64,000 nucleotides of DNA, taken from the NCBI RefSeq assembly GCF_947500605.1, contig NZ_CANMSJ010000001.1, positions 1 through 64,000 of the forward strand. The letters run 5' to 3'. The position numbers were made by a program, and so were the translations under genes. Source of the stretch: an uncultured Lacinutrix sp. (GTDB taxonomy: Bacteria; Bacteroidota; Bacteroidia; Flavobacteriales; Flavobacteriaceae). Position 1 is the first letter of the stretch, and each line of letters opens with the position of its first letter. The notes beneath the pieces are model-generated. The model was not told the DNA's origin. It worked only from the letters and a program-made list of their open reading frames with translations, and did not search any database. Shown piece by piece: positions 1 to 10,895 of the stretch.

Positions 1-900
1 GTGAATGTATAAGTCACTTCACTACCTAATACTAAACAAGGATCACCATTAGCAATCGCTGCCGATTTTACAATATTAATTGAAGGATCACCTTGGCATA
101 GTGTAATTACTGTTGTATTGTTTGTAGTTGCTGTAGTACCAGATTGGTCGGTTACAATCGCATTTGTTAATACATTTTGACCGTTAACTGTTGCTTGGTT
201 CGTTACTAGACCAATATCAATATCATCTTGTGTTACCGCATAGTTAGCAGTGTAGGTCCATGTTTCCGTAGGATCTAATTCGTTATCATTATCCGTATCA
301 CTAGTATTATCAAATACGATTGCAACTAGTGGGTTAGGTGCTTGAAGTAATGGATCTGTAACCACTACATTATCAATAGATACATTTCCAGTATTTGTTA
401 ATGTAAATGTATAGGTAATTGTTTCACCAACATTAGTACAGTTATCTTTATCTTCATCATTAAACACACCTGCTTTTACAAGAGCAATATTTGCATCATT
501 ACATAACGTAATTACTGTTGTATCATTAGTTGTAGAAGTTGTTCCAGATACGTCAGATATAGTTGTATTATCTAATGTTGTAGCTGTTACTGTAGCTTGG
601 TTTGTTACTTGTCCAGCATCTATATTGTCTTGTGTTACGGTATAGTTAGCAGTATAAGTCCAAGTTTCTGTAGGATCGAGTACGTTATCTCCATTAGTAT
701 CACCTGAAGCTAGTGCAATTGAAACTACTGGATTAGGAGCTTCAAATAAAGGATCTGAAAGTATAATATTGTTTACAGTTGCGTTTCCTGTGTTGTTTAC
801 AGTAAAAGTATAAGTAACGGTTTCATTTACATCGGTACAATTATCATTATCTTCATCATTAAAAACACCAGTTTTAACTAAAGTAATACATGAATTAATT
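1..900 (-). repeat. Tandem DUF11/DUF7507-like coding repeats, period about 405 bp (about 135 aa)
   Basis: Near-identical motifs such as gtaattactgttgta near 103 and 507; proteins LVKTGVFNDEDNDNCTDVNETVTYTFTVNNTGN and LVKAGVFNDEDKDNCTNVGETITYTFTLTNTGN. Confidence 0.85.
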
Positions 901-3900
901 ATTGTAACAGGTAAAGTTATAGAACAATTATTGCTATCGGTTACAGTAACATTATATGTATTAGATTCTAAATTAGAAGCGGTTGCTGTAGTTTGAGATG
1001 ATGAATCATTCCATTGGTAAGTATATGGCGCTGTTCCTCCTGTAGGAGTAACTGTTGCAGATGCATCAGAACTACCACATAATGAATTAGTTTGAGATGA
1101 TATCGTTGCACCAAGAACTGGTTGTGTTACTGTTAAAACTTGTATGTGTGTTGTCGTTAAATTACAATCATCTGTAGCAACCCAGGTTCTTGTTATATTA
1201 TAACTTCCAGTACAAATATCTCCTGATTCTGTTTCATTAAAAGTTACTGTAACATTACCACAATCATCTGATGCATTTATATTTGGAACGCTTGGAATAT
1301 TATCGAAAGAAACAGTTATATCACCTGGTAAACTTTGATTAAAAGTTGGAGGAGTAGTATCCTCTACAGTAAAGGTACCAGTAATAAGAGAGATATTTCC
1401 ACAGTCGTCTATTACTGAATATTCTGCTTCAATAGTACCACCACCACAAGCATTAGATACAAAATTAGAATAATTATAATTAGAAGTTACATTGTTTGTA
1501 GTTGTAAAATCACAACTATCTGTTCCACAATTTCTTAACGCATCAATATTACTGTTATTCCAATTAGAAGCAGCAGATTGAATAGATTGGCTATCACATT
1601 CAACAGTCTGATTAATGGTTGTACAATTAGATAAGTCTGGACCAGTAGTATCTTCTATGGTAATAGTTGAACTAATTGTAGATGTGTTATTACATTCATC
1701 TTTAACAGTATACGTAACTGTTATACTGCCACTAGTTCCACAACTATTTATAAAATTAGAATAAACATAGTTTGATGTTACAACAAGATTACTAGAATCA
1801 CTACAGTTATCAGTACTACAACTCTGTAGTAAAGCAATGTTTGATGCATTCCAATTATTTAAAGTTGTTTGGTTTTCTGAACTAGAGCATTCTTCATTTG
1901 TTTGCGTGATAAGATTACAATTGGTTAAATCTGGAGGAGTAGTATCTCTAATTGTTATTGTAGAATTCGCAGTAGAAATATTACCACAATCATCCATAGC
2001 AGTAAAAGTTCGTTGTACAATTATTGTACAAGTAGCACTAGAACTTATATTATCTATATAAGTTACAGATTGTACGTTATTGTCATCATTAACATTATAA
2101 TTAGATAGTGTATTAAATGTAGCCAGTACATTGCCTGATGTTGTACTACTGTAATCAAATATAGAATTGCTAACAGTTATATCAGTAGCATCACAACCTT
2201 CAATTGTTATTGCTGAAGGAACATTAATATTAGGAGCTTGATTATCATCAAAATCTACAGAAATATTATCAACATATTTTTCACATCCGTTAGCATCGGT
2301 AATTAAAACATTATAAACTCCTGAAGGAATATTGTTATAGTCTTGAGTAGTAGAGGCACCATTATTCCATGAATATTCATAAGGAGATGTTCCACCAGTA
2401 ACAGTTATATCAATACTACCTGTATCTCCAGTATTACATAATGCATTAGTCACATTTGTAATGACTTCTATTGGATTTGGAACACTTAAAAGAGCTTCAC
2501 TTTCTGCTCCACAAATATTTGCTTCATTTATAAATAATACTTTATAGATATTCCCATCTTGTGAAACAGATATATTATTTACTGTTAAACTAACCTGAGT
2601 TCCACTAGCAACTGTTCCTGTTTCACCAGAAATATTATTAAACGTTGTTCCATTATCTGTACTAACCATCCATTGGTAAGTAACATCAGTACTTGCTGTA
2701 GTTATTGGTGTTGTTGATAGAATAGTTGTTTCAGCATTTGCTGTAAATGTAACTTCTTCATTAACGCAACCAATAGCATCAGATGCTTCTTCAGTTATAG
2801 CTACTTGAGTAGCTTGTTGAAAAGTGTTATTACCATTTGCTGTTTGTGTAATAGTGTTTGTGTATGAATCTCCAGCTCCATTAACGCCGGCAACAATTAC
2901 TAAACCATTATTATTAACGCCTCCATTTGCTAGAGTAGGAGTGTCTGTGCCATAAAGACCTGTATCTCCTGCATCAGCATCAGAATTATTATAGGCTTCA
3001 TCAGCATCACTACAACCGTCGCCGTCACTATCTAAATCTAATAAATCAGGAATACCATCTCCATCTGTATCGTAAGTAACAACGCTAGTATCAGGATTGG
3101 TGAATTCATCACATCCATAAACATAACCTGTATTTAATACTCTTTTATCAAATGTAGCTTCAAAAGAAGATAAAGGGCTTAAAATTGTAGATATCCATAA
3201 TCTTTCATCAGAGACTCCTCCTGTATTAAAATCTGAGCTAAACTCTGTATTTTCTCCTATTATATTTGCAGAGATATTTGTTGGACTAGCAAATTGATAT
3301 GATGAAAGGTCTGAGGTATTGAAAGTTATTTTCTCTTCAAAATTAGAACCACCATCAAGATCTTTCCAAATAAATTTACTTGTTACTATAGCTGGTATAC
3401 TTGTACCTGCTTCAAAGAAACTAAATTTTAATTTTACTTTTCCAGATGTAGGAGCTCCGGATAAGAGTAAAACGTATACATCACCAGCATCAGTATATGC
3501 ATCAATATTAACGTTTATATTAGGGTCAGCACTTAGTACTTCCACTTTAAGATCCATTTGCGTTCCTTGAAAAGCACCTACATTTCCCCATAAAGTAGTA
3601 GAGCCAACACCTAATGATCCTGAAGCACCAGGAACATGACTTTTATTTGATGGATTTAATATAGGACATAAGTTCTCAATAAGGTTGGATTCATCTGTAT
3701 CTAAAATACCATCATTATCATCATCAAGATCACAATGGTTATAAATACCATCACCATCAGTGTCAATTACAGTAAAAACTTTTGTGTTTTCGTTTTCACA
3801 ACCTGTAATTGTATTTATAACAGAAACAGTATAATCACCACTAGATATTCCGTTAAAAGTATTTGATGTTTGATAATTACCGTTGTTTATCGAGTATTCG

Positions 3901-5063
3901 TATTGAGAACCAACAGGAGAAGTAACAGTAATCGAATTGTTACAATTTAATTCAAGAACAGGTTGCCCAGGTAAGGCATTATATGTTATGTTTACAGTTG
4001 CAGTATCACAAACTGATTGATTAGGTGATGGTAAGCATAATTCATAATCAAAAGTGACATTACCTACATAACCAGGTGTTGGGGTGTAAGTGTATGTGCC
4101 ATTAGAATTAAATACAAAAGATTGTCCAGCAGGTGTAGGTCCCGATGTCACTGAGTAAGTTGAATTATCTGGAGCGTTATTTTTACTAGACAAATCACCA
4201 TTATATATTTCGTCAACACAAGTATTTACATCATTGTCAATGGCATATTTTTGTATTATAAAAAATTTACCATCTCCATGATCTCTAGTGGCTGCTAAAA
4301 ATCTAACACTCGTAATTTTAGAGCCAGTTGGTGCCAATTCATTTAAATAAAATAAGGCAACACCAATATTACCATTACTTGTTGTAGATCTTTCGGTTCT
4401 CCAATAATCTACTGTATTTCCCGCAGGTGGTGCACCAAAACCGGGTCCATTTTGATTGCTTGGATATGGTCTTATAAAAGTTTCACCAATTAATCCAACA
4501 GTATTGCTACCTGCAAGTGTACCATAAACTTCTATGTAATAGCAATTATTGGCGTGACGTTCAGTCGCAGCAAAAATACCTCCTGTGTTAGAAGGAATTG
4601 CAGGATCATAAGAAATAGTTTGTATTTGTCCATTTGTTGTTGCAGCATCATTAAATGAGCCACATATATTATCTCCATTATAAGTAGAGGTGAAATAATG
4701 ATTTAAGTTTAAATCTTGAAATGCTAATAATGCTTTTGCATTCCAAGGAGGTAAAGAACTATTTGCAAAAAAGGATCCATTATTAAAAATTAAATTTCTA
4801 ATATGACCATCTGGACCAACTTGAGTCATTTCGTAACTAGAAGGTACTACAAAATTATCATATAGTGTGCCATCAACTGTAATAGATTTAATAGTTGCAG
4901 GACTATTAGCGTTTGGTTGACTTGCCTCCTGCCATTGAAAAGTAACACCAGTTTGTATAGAAGGTGATTGCGATTGAGAAAAAGAGAAAATGCTAGATAG
5001 TATAAATATTAAAATTAAATATTTACATGGATATATTTTCAAATTATAATTGTTAGTTAGCAT
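1..5063 (-). CDS. Large secreted modular adhesin/gliding-type surface protein, 3' end off-window (partial)
   Basis: Reverse-strand translation from ATG at 5063 (MLTNNYNLKIYPCKYLILIFILSSIFSFSQSQSPS..., signal peptide) stays open to base 1. Contains thrombospondin type-3-like DTDGDGI motifs (about 2985-3090, 3690-3770), Cys-containing HYR-like modules (DTTPPDLTNC...), SprB-like repeats (GGTSPYEYSWNNGASTTQDYNNIPSGVYNVLITDANGC) and tandem DUF11/DUF7507-like repeats (NTGNVSIDNVVVTDPLLQAPNP). Confidence 0.9.
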   Translation of the reverse strand, partial: MLTNNYNLKIYPCKYLILIFILSSIFSFSQSQSPSIQTGVTFQWQEASQPNANSPATIKSITVDGTLYDNFVVPSSYEMTQVGPDGHIRNLIFNNGSFFANSSLPPWNAKALLAFQDLNLNHYFTSTYNGDNICGSFNDAATTNGQIQTISYDPAIPSNTGGIFAATERHANNCYYIEVYGTLAGSNTVGLIGETFIRPYPSNQNGPGFGAPPAGNTVDYWRTERSTTSNGNIGVALFYLNELAPTGSKITSVRFLAATRDHGDGKFFIIQKYAIDNDVNTCVDEIYNGDLSSKNNAPDNSTYSVTSGPTPAGQSFVFNSNGTYTYTPTPGYVGNVTFDYELCLPSPNQSVCDTATVNITYNALPGQPVLELNCNNSITVTSPVGSQYEYSINNGNYQTSNTFNGISSGDYTVSVINTITGCENENTKVFTVIDTDGDGIYNHCDLDDDNDGILDTDESNLIENLCPILNPSNKSHVPGASGSLGVGSTTLWGNVGAFQGTQMDLKVEVLSADPNINVNIDAYTDAGDVYVLLLSGAPTSGKVKLKFSFFEAGTSIPAIVTSKFIWKDLDGGSNFEEKITFNTSDLSSYQFASPTNISANIIGENTEFSSDFNTGGVSDERLWISTILSPLSSFEATFDKRVLNTGYVYGCDEFTNPDTSVVTYDTDGDGIPDLLDLDSDGDGCSDADEAYNNSDADAGDTGLYGTDTPTLANGGVNNNGLVIVAGVNGAGDSYTNTITQTANGNNTFQQATQVAITEEASDAIGCVNEEVTFTANAETTILSTTPITTASTDVTYQWMVSTDNGTTFNNISGETGTVASGTQVSLTVNNISVSQDGNIYKVLFINEANICGAESEALLSVPNPIEVITNVTNALCNTGDTGSIDITVTGGTSPYEYSWNNGASTTQDYNNIPSGVYNVLITDANGCEKYVDNISVDFDDNQAPNINVPSAITIEGCDATDITVSNSIFDYSSTTSGNVLATFNTLSNYNVNDDNNVQSVTYIDNISSSATCTIIVQRTFTAMDDCGNISTANSTITIRDTTPPDLTNCNLITQTNEECSSSENQTTLNNWNASNIALLQSCSTDNCSDSSNLVVTSNYVYSNFINSCGTSGSITVTYTVKDECNNTSTISSTITIEDTTGPDLSNCTTINQTVECDSQSIQSAASNWNNSNIDALRNCGTDSCDFTTTNNVTSNYNYSNFVSNACGGGTIEAEYSVIDDCGNISLITGTFTVEDTTPPTFNQSLPGDITVSFDNIPSVPNINASDDCGNVTVTFNETESGDICTGSYNITRTWVATDDCNLTTTHIQVLTVTQPVLGATISSQTNSLCGSSDASATVTPTGGTAPYTYQWNDSSSQTTATASNLESNTYNVTVTDSNNCSITLPVTIINSCITLVKTGVFNDEDNDNCTDVNETVTYTFTVNNTGNATVNNIILSDPLFEAPNPVVSIALASGDTNGDNVLDPTETWTYTANYTVTQDNIDAGQVTNQATVTATTLDNTTISDVSGTTSTTNDTTVITLCNDANIALVKAGVFNDEDKDNCTNVGETITYTFTLTNTGNVSIDNVVVTDPLLQAPNPLVAIVFDNTSDTDNDNELDPTETWTYTANYAVTQDDIDIGLVTNQATVNGQNVLTNAIVTDQSGTTATTNNTTVITLCQGDPSINIVKSAAIANGDPCLVLGSEVTYTF

Positions 5064-5461
5064 AATTTGTAGAATTAATAAATAGGGTTTATTAAGAAAC
5101 TCTGGGCATCAATTTTATTTTTTATAGAAATAGCGTTTATTCTATTAAAACAATTTTGATGTAAATAGGTTTTATAATTAGAGCAAAAGCTCTTGTGTAG
5201 AGGTTTACAAGAACAGATTGTTTTTGTAACATTAGGTAATATTAACATTAATATTTTATTCATAACACAGTTAACTCTTATTTTTAATATTTTGAGGGAG
5301 TTACATCATTAGTGGTGATAGTAGGATGTCGTTTTTAGTTTTGGGATAAACGAAATAATAGCAATAACAAAAGAAATCGTATTTTTCATATCTAGCAAAA
5401 AAAGATGATTAATAACTCAAATATTCGTTGAAATGGTAAACATACATAAAAAATCGACAAA

Positions 5462-5971
5462 ATGCATATAAACACGTTAAAAAGTTGTAAAACGGTATTT
5501 TTGATAAGGCATGCTAAATCTTGTTGGGATAATGAATTGGTTGATTTTGAACGCCCTATTAAGAGTAGAGGAGTTTTAGATTCTAATTTGGTTTCTAATT
5601 ATTTAAAAAACAGCAATATATCTCCTGATTTGATTTTGTGTAGTAGTGCAAATAGGACAAAATTAACAGCAAAAATTTTTATTGAAAATTTAGCCTTAAC
5701 GAATGTAACCATCAAGTATTTAGAAGAATTATACGATTTTTCAGGAGAATCACTTTTACGGATTATCGAATCGTGTGATAATTCATTCGGTAACATAATG
5801 GTTTTTGGTCACAATTATGCTTTGACAAATTTTGTTAATAAATTTGGAGATATTCACGTGGAAAACGTTACTACGTCTGGCTTTGTTAAAATTAATTTTG
5901 AGACTAATAGTTGGAAAAATTTAGTTAAAGGAAAAACTGAAAAAATTGTATTTCCAAAACATTTAAAATAG
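5462..5971 (+). CDS. sixA: SixA-like phosphohistidine phosphatase (histidine phosphatase superfamily)
   Basis: LIRHAKSCWDN RHG-like motif, SSANRTKLTA, VFGHNYALTNF; immediately upstream of ppk1. Confidence 0.85.
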   Translation: MHINTLKSCKTVFLIRHAKSCWDNELVDFERPIKSRGVLDSNLVSNYLKNSNISPDLILCSSANRTKLTAKIFIENLALTNVTIKYLEELYDFSGESLLRIIESCDNSFGNIMVFGHNYALTNFVNKFGDIHVENVTTSGFVKINFETNSWKNLVKGKTEKIVFPKHLK

Positions 5972-6011
5972 TGCAAATAATAGAATATATTTGTGTTGAA
6001 ATTTTACATAA

Positions 6012-8072
6012 ATGATAAAAAAAACGAGACCCAATTATACTTATATTAATAGAGAATTAAGTTGGCTTCAGTTTAACGCTAGAGTTTTGCAAGAGGCTTC
6101 AGATGAAGGTGTTCCATTGATTGAGCGCTTGCGTTTTTTAGGTATTTTCTCTAATAATTTAGATGAGTTTTTTAAGGTGCGTTATGCAACTGTAAAACGT
6201 ATTGACGAAGCAGGAAAAGCTGGTAAAAATCAGTTAGGAGGAATTAAAGCATCAGACCTCCTTGATATTATTACCGAAACAGTAATTAAGCAGCAATCTC
6301 AAAGTTTAAGTATACTAAGTAATATACAGTCTAAGCTAAAAGCTGAAGATATATTTTTTGTAAAAGAAAATCAGATAAATACTAGTCAGAAAAAATTCAT
6401 AAAAAATTATTTTATTCAGAATGTAAGTCCTGCGCTAGTTACTATAATTTTAAACGATGAGATTAGAATTCCTAATCTTAAGGATAGTGCAGCTTATTTG
6501 GCCATTAATATGTCTTTAGGCAATGGAGGCAATCAATATGCACTAATTGAAATTTCAAAAAATATGGATCGTTTTGTTGTACTTCCTAAAGAAGGCAACA
6601 AAAATTTTATAATAATGTTAGACGATTTGTTACGTTATTGTTTAGATGATATTTTTAATATTTTTAACTATAAATCCATTTCTGCACACATGATAAAGAT
6701 TACTCGTGATGCAGAACTAGATCTTGAGAGTGACTTGAGTAAGAGTTTTATGGAGAAAATTAGTGACAGTGTTAAAGATAGGCAAGATGGAGAACCAGTT
6801 CGTTTTGTTTACGATAAAACTATCGATAAAGAAACTCTAGGCTTTTTAATGACTAAGATGGGTATTGAAAGTTCTGATAGTATAATACCTGGAGGAAGAT
6901 ACCATAATAGACGTGATTATATGGGTTTTCCTAGTTTAGGAAGAACAGATTTATTATACAATAAAATAGAAGCATTACCAGTAAAAGGATTAAGTTTAGA
7001 AACTAGTATTTTTGAAGCAATTGCAAAAAAAGACTATTTACAATACACGCCATATCACACTTTTGCATACACTGTAAAGTTTTTAAGAGAAGCAGCTTTA
7101 GACCCTAAAGTAAAAACTATTAAAATTACAATTTACAGATTAGCACAAATTTCTCATGTTGCAAGTTCGTTAATTAATGCAGCAATTAATGGTAAAAAAG
7201 TTACTGTTTCTATGGAAATTCAAGCACGTTTCGACGAGCAAGCAAACATAGATTATGCCGAGCAAATGCAGCGTGAAGGTGTACAACTTATTTTTGGTGT
7301 TCAAGGCTTAAAAGTGCACAGTAAAATGTGTGTAATAGAGCGCGAAGAAAAAAATAAATTAGTACGTTATGGCTTTATTAGCACAGGAAATTTTAATGAG
7401 TCTACTGCTAAAATATATACTGATTACACATTATTTACAGCAAACCAAAAAATACTTAAAGATTTAAATAAAGTATTTAATTTCTTTTCTGTTAACTATA
7501 AAGTTTATAGATTTAAACATATAATAACATCTCCTCATTATACAAAAAATGCGTTCTTTAATTTAATTGATACAGAGATAAGAAATAAGAAAGCAGGAAA
7601 GCCAGCTTATATTCGTTTAAAAATGAATAGTATATCGAGTTATAAAATGATTAACAAATTGTATGAGGCTAGTAATGCAGGTGTTAGTATAGAGATGATT
7701 GTTCGAGGTATTTGTTGTCTTGTTCCGGGAGTTAAAGGAATGAGTGAAAATATAAAAGTAGTAAGTATTATTGATAAATTTTTAGAGCATACTAGACTAT
7801 ATGTTTTCTGTAATGATAATGATACTAAAGTGTACATTTCTTCGGCAGATTGGATGACAAGAAATATTGAAAATAGAGTAGAAGTTAGCTGCCCAATTTA
7901 CGATAATGATATAAAAGAAGAATTAATTGATACCTTTAATATCTGTTGGAAAGACAACGTAAAATCAAGAATTTTAGATAAAAAACAGACCAATACTTAT
8001 AGGCTAGATAATAAAGAGAAAATAAGAGCTCAGTTTGAAACTTATAGCTATTATAAAAAACAATTAAATTAA
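6012..8072 (+). CDS. ppk1: Polyphosphate kinase 1
   Basis: NRELSWLQFNARVLQEA, SNNLDEFFKVRYA, HSKMCVIERE, STGNFNESTAKIYTDYTLFTA: hallmark PPK1 motifs. Confidence 0.97.
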   Translation: MIKKTRPNYTYINRELSWLQFNARVLQEASDEGVPLIERLRFLGIFSNNLDEFFKVRYATVKRIDEAGKAGKNQLGGIKASDLLDIITETVIKQQSQSLSILSNIQSKLKAEDIFFVKENQINTSQKKFIKNYFIQNVSPALVTIILNDEIRIPNLKDSAAYLAINMSLGNGGNQYALIEISKNMDRFVVLPKEGNKNFIIMLDDLLRYCLDDIFNIFNYKSISAHMIKITRDAELDLESDLSKSFMEKISDSVKDRQDGEPVRFVYDKTIDKETLGFLMTKMGIESSDSIIPGGRYHNRRDYMGFPSLGRTDLLYNKIEALPVKGLSLETSIFEAIAKKDYLQYTPYHTFAYTVKFLREAALDPKVKTIKITIYRLAQISHVASSLINAAINGKKVTVSMEIQARFDEQANIDYAEQMQREGVQLIFGVQGLKVHSKMCVIEREEKNKLVRYGFISTGNFNESTAKIYTDYTLFTANQKILKDLNKVFNFFSVNYKVYRFKHIITSPHYTKNAFFNLIDTEIRNKKAGKPAYIRLKMNSISSYKMINKLYEASNAGVSIEMIVRGICCLVPGVKGMSENIKVVSIIDKFLEHTRLYVFCNDNDTKVYISSADWMTRNIENRVEVSCPIYDNDIKEELIDTFNICWKDNVKSRILDKKQTNTYRLDNKEKIRAQFETYSYYKKQLN

Positions 8073-8983
8073 TGCTAAAAATACTTAAATATGCTGCAAT
8101 AGATATAGGTTCGAATGCTGTAAGATTACTTATTTCCAGTATTGTAGAAGAGAAAAATAAGCCACCTCGTTTTAAAAAAACGTCGTTGGTTCGTGTGCCC
8201 ATACGTTTAGGCGCAGATGTGTTTATAAACGATGAAATTTCTAAGGAAAATACTAATAGAATGTTAGATGCAATGCTGGCATTTAAATTACTCATGAAAA
8301 CGCATCGTGTAGACAAATACAAAGCATGTGCAACTTCTGCAATGCGTGAAGCAAATAACGGAAAAGAAGTATCAGATTTAATTAAAGAGTCTACAGGAAT
8401 AACTGTAGATATTATTGATGGAGAAGAAGAGGCTACAATAATAGCAGCAACAGATTTAAGTAATTTTATAGATAAAAATAAAACCTATTTATATGTAGAT
8501 GTAGGTGGAGGAAGCACAGAGTTTAGTGTTATTTATAATGGAGAAAAAACAGCTTCAAGGTCTTTTAAAATTGGTACAGTTCGTTTACTAAACGATATTG
8601 TTAAAAAAGAAACTTGGTTAGATTTAGAGCAGTGGGTTAAACAAGAGACAAAACAACACGATAGTATTGAGGTTATTGGTTCTGGAGGAAATATTAACAA
8701 CATTTTTAAATCTTCTGGTAAAGCTGCGGGTAAACCACTTACTTATTTTTATTTAACAACATATTATAATATGTTACAAAGTTATTCTTACGAAGAAAGA
8801 ATAACAGAACTTAATATGAACCAAGATAGAGCAGATGTAATTATACCTGCAACTAGAATTTATTTGTCTGCAATGAAATGGAGTGGAGCAAAAGATATTT
8901 ACGTTCCAAAGATTGGATTAGCAGATGGAATTATAAAAAGCATGTATAAAGAAACTATTTTAAGTCATACAAAGTTAAAATGA
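8072..8983 (+). CDS. ppx: Exopolyphosphatase / GppA family phosphatase
   Basis: AAIDIGSNAVRLLIS, YVDVGGGSTEFSV; TAATG start/stop overlap with ppk1. Confidence 0.93.
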   Translation: MLKILKYAAIDIGSNAVRLLISSIVEEKNKPPRFKKTSLVRVPIRLGADVFINDEISKENTNRMLDAMLAFKLLMKTHRVDKYKACATSAMREANNGKEVSDLIKESTGITVDIIDGEEEATIIAATDLSNFIDKNKTYLYVDVGGGSTEFSVIYNGEKTASRSFKIGTVRLLNDIVKKETWLDLEQWVKQETKQHDSIEVIGSGGNINNIFKSSGKAAGKPLTYFYLTTYYNMLQSYSYEERITELNMNQDRADVIIPATRIYLSAMKWSGAKDIYVPKIGLADGIIKSMYKETILSHTKLK

Positions 8984-9084
8984 TACACTTTATCTTTTTA
9001 TTGGTTAAATTATATTAAAAAAAATTATATTAGTGCTAGATTTAGAATTAACCAAAAACTTATTAAAATATAAAACCAAATTTT

Positions 9085-9618
9085 ATGAAAAAAATAGTAC
9101 TTATCGCTGCTTTTGCAATGTTTTCAATTTATGGCTTTTCACAGAACGCATTATATGGAGTTCGTGCAGGTTATAACATCTCAAACTTAAACTTTGAACC
9201 AGAAGTACCAGCAGGTGTCGAGAACATGCATAGAAATGGTTTTGCAATTGGATTCTTTGCAGAATACAGTTTAGGAACAAACCTATCTTTAGCTCCAGAA
9301 ATTCAATTTTCAGCAGAAGGTGCAAAAGAAGAATTTTTACGTATTGATTATATTCAAATGCCTATATTCTTTAAATACAAAATAGGAGAAAGCCTTTCTA
9401 TAGGTTTAGGGCCTCAAGTAAGTTTAAAAGGACATGATTACGAAGATGGTATGCAAAACCTTGCATTCTCTGGTTTAGGAGGTTTAGAATATATGATTTC
9501 AGATGAATTCTTTTTAGATTTTAGATATTCTTACGGTTTAACAAATGTTTTCGATGACGAAACAAATCTTGAAGCTAAAAATGGCAACATGCAAATAGGA
9601 TTTGGTGTAAAGTTTTAA
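9085..9618 (+). CDS. PorT-family / outer-membrane beta-barrel protein
   Basis: Signal peptide MKKIVLIAAFAMFSIYGFSQ; YGVRAGYNISNLNF, LGPQVSLK, GFGVKF C-terminus. Confidence 0.8.
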   Translation: MKKIVLIAAFAMFSIYGFSQNALYGVRAGYNISNLNFEPEVPAGVENMHRNGFAIGFFAEYSLGTNLSLAPEIQFSAEGAKEEFLRIDYIQMPIFFKYKIGESLSIGLGPQVSLKGHDYEDGMQNLAFSGLGGLEYMISDEFFLDFRYSYGLTNVFDDETNLEAKNGNMQIGFGVKF

Positions 9619-9640
9619 CCAAACCAACTTTTATAAAACT

Positions 9641-9677
9641 AAAAAATCCAATACATTATTATGTATTGGATTTTTTT
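9641..9677 (+). terminator. Rho-independent terminator
   Basis: AAAAAATCCAATACAT-TATT-ATGTATTGGATTTTTTT perfect stem with T-tract. Confidence 0.85.
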
Positions 9678-9700
9678 ATGCTATAATATTAAGTAGTTTG

Positions 9701-10282
9701 TTAACCGTGAATAGTTTCACTCTTGCTTAAGTCTTTCATTATCTCTGCTTCAAACTCTAATAGAGCTTGCCATTTCTCGTTCACTTCATCTTTGTCTCCG
9801 TATTGCCTTGCAAAGCCTAAAAACATAGTATAGTGGTTTGCCTCACTTACCATTAGTTTTCTATAAAATTCGGCTAATTCTTTATCTTCTAATTCTTCGC
9901 TAAGTAGCCTAAAACGCTCGCAACTTCTTGCTTCAATTAAAGCAGCATATAATAGTCTATGTACCAATTGTGTCGTTCTACTACCACCTTTTGGAAAAAA
10001 CTGAAGCAATTTAGATACATATAAATCTTTTCTATCTCTACCTAAAATCCAACCGTTTTTTAAGATTAAATCGTGTACCATTTTAAAGTGGCTAATTTCT
10101 TCTTTAACCAATGCAACCATTTCCTGGACCAAGTCTGTGTATTCTGGAAAACTTACAATTAAAGAAATAGCAGTACTTGTTGCTTTTTGTTCGCAAAAAG
10201 CATGATCTGTTAAAATATCTTCAATATTTTTTTCTACAATGTTTACCCAACGTGGATCTGTTGGTAGTTTTAATCCTAGCAT
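9701..10282 (-). CDS. miaE: tRNA-(ms2io6A)-hydroxylase MiaE
   Basis: LTDHAFCEQKATSTAISL..., EEISHFKMVHD, EARSCERFRLL, MVSEANHYTMF: diiron MiaE motifs. Confidence 0.9.
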   Translation of the reverse strand: MLGLKLPTDPRWVNIVEKNIEDILTDHAFCEQKATSTAISLIVSFPEYTDLVQEMVALVKEEISHFKMVHDLILKNGWILGRDRKDLYVSKLLQFFPKGGSRTTQLVHRLLYAALIEARSCERFRLLSEELEDKELAEFYRKLMVSEANHYTMFLGFARQYGDKDEVNEKWQALLEFEAEIMKDLSKSETIHG

Positions 10283-10285
10283 ATT

Positions 10286-10861
10286 TTATAAATCTTTTTC
10301 TAGTTCATTAGTAACATTAATAATTCTATACGTTCCATCTTTTTCAATTATTAAATCGAAAAATGCACACCAATCGGTTTCTGGCTTACAGAAATTGATG
10401 TTAATGGTAATGTTAGAATTTAATGTTGATTTCTCTTTATTAATCCAAACACCATTTAAAATAGCTTCTTTAAAGAATGGGTTAAGTGCGCTATCAAAGT
10501 TCGAGAATAATTTTTTATCAATTAATTTTTCAAATATAACACCGTTATTACTAACCAAAACTGTTGCTTTATTACCTCTATAGTAATGTTTATGGATTGT
10601 GTTATCAGTTTTAAATTCATTTAAATAACTGCTTTCCATATCGGTAAAAGATTTTATCTTTATTGTAAAGCCATTGCTTAAAATGGTGTCTATTTTAAAC
10701 TCATTATATTTTTCGGGAAAGTACTTTACGTCTTCAGATAGAGAATCGACTAATTTATGGTTCTTTAAAAATTGAGTATTTGAGTTTTCAATTTTATCTC
10801 TACCATCACAACCAGCAATTGCAAAGCAAATAATAAGTAATACAAACAGAAGGTTTTTCAT
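10286..10861 (-). CDS. Hypothetical lipoprotein (possibly DUF4738-like)
   Basis: Lipobox MKNLLFVLLIICFAIAGCDG. Confidence 0.6.
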   Translation of the reverse strand: MKNLLFVLLIICFAIAGCDGRDKIENSNTQFLKNHKLVDSLSEDVKYFPEKYNEFKIDTILSNGFTIKIKSFTDMESSYLNEFKTDNTIHKHYYRGNKATVLVSNNGVIFEKLIDKKLFSNFDSALNPFFKEAILNGVWINKEKSTLNSNITININFCKPETDWCAFFDLIIEKDGTYRIINVTNELEKDL

Positions 10862-10895
10862 TTTGAAATATTATCAAAATTAATAAATGTTGTTT

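Noticed and set aside
1-900. Regularly spaced similar sequences that might suggest a CRISPR or satellite array
   Set aside because: Period about 405 bp and in frame; these are protein domain repeats, not short direct repeats with spacers.
1837-3570. Plus-strand ORFs 1837-2061 and 3319-3570
   Set aside because: Antisense to the continuous adhesin frame; no recognisable protein signature.
5075-5263. 62-aa minus ORF between the adhesin and sixA
   Set aside because: No clear domain, low-complexity composition, could be chance; not enough support to call a gene.
7640-8322. Antisense ORFs 7640-7837 and 7936-8322
   Set aside because: Fully overlap strongly supported ppk1/ppx on the other strand.
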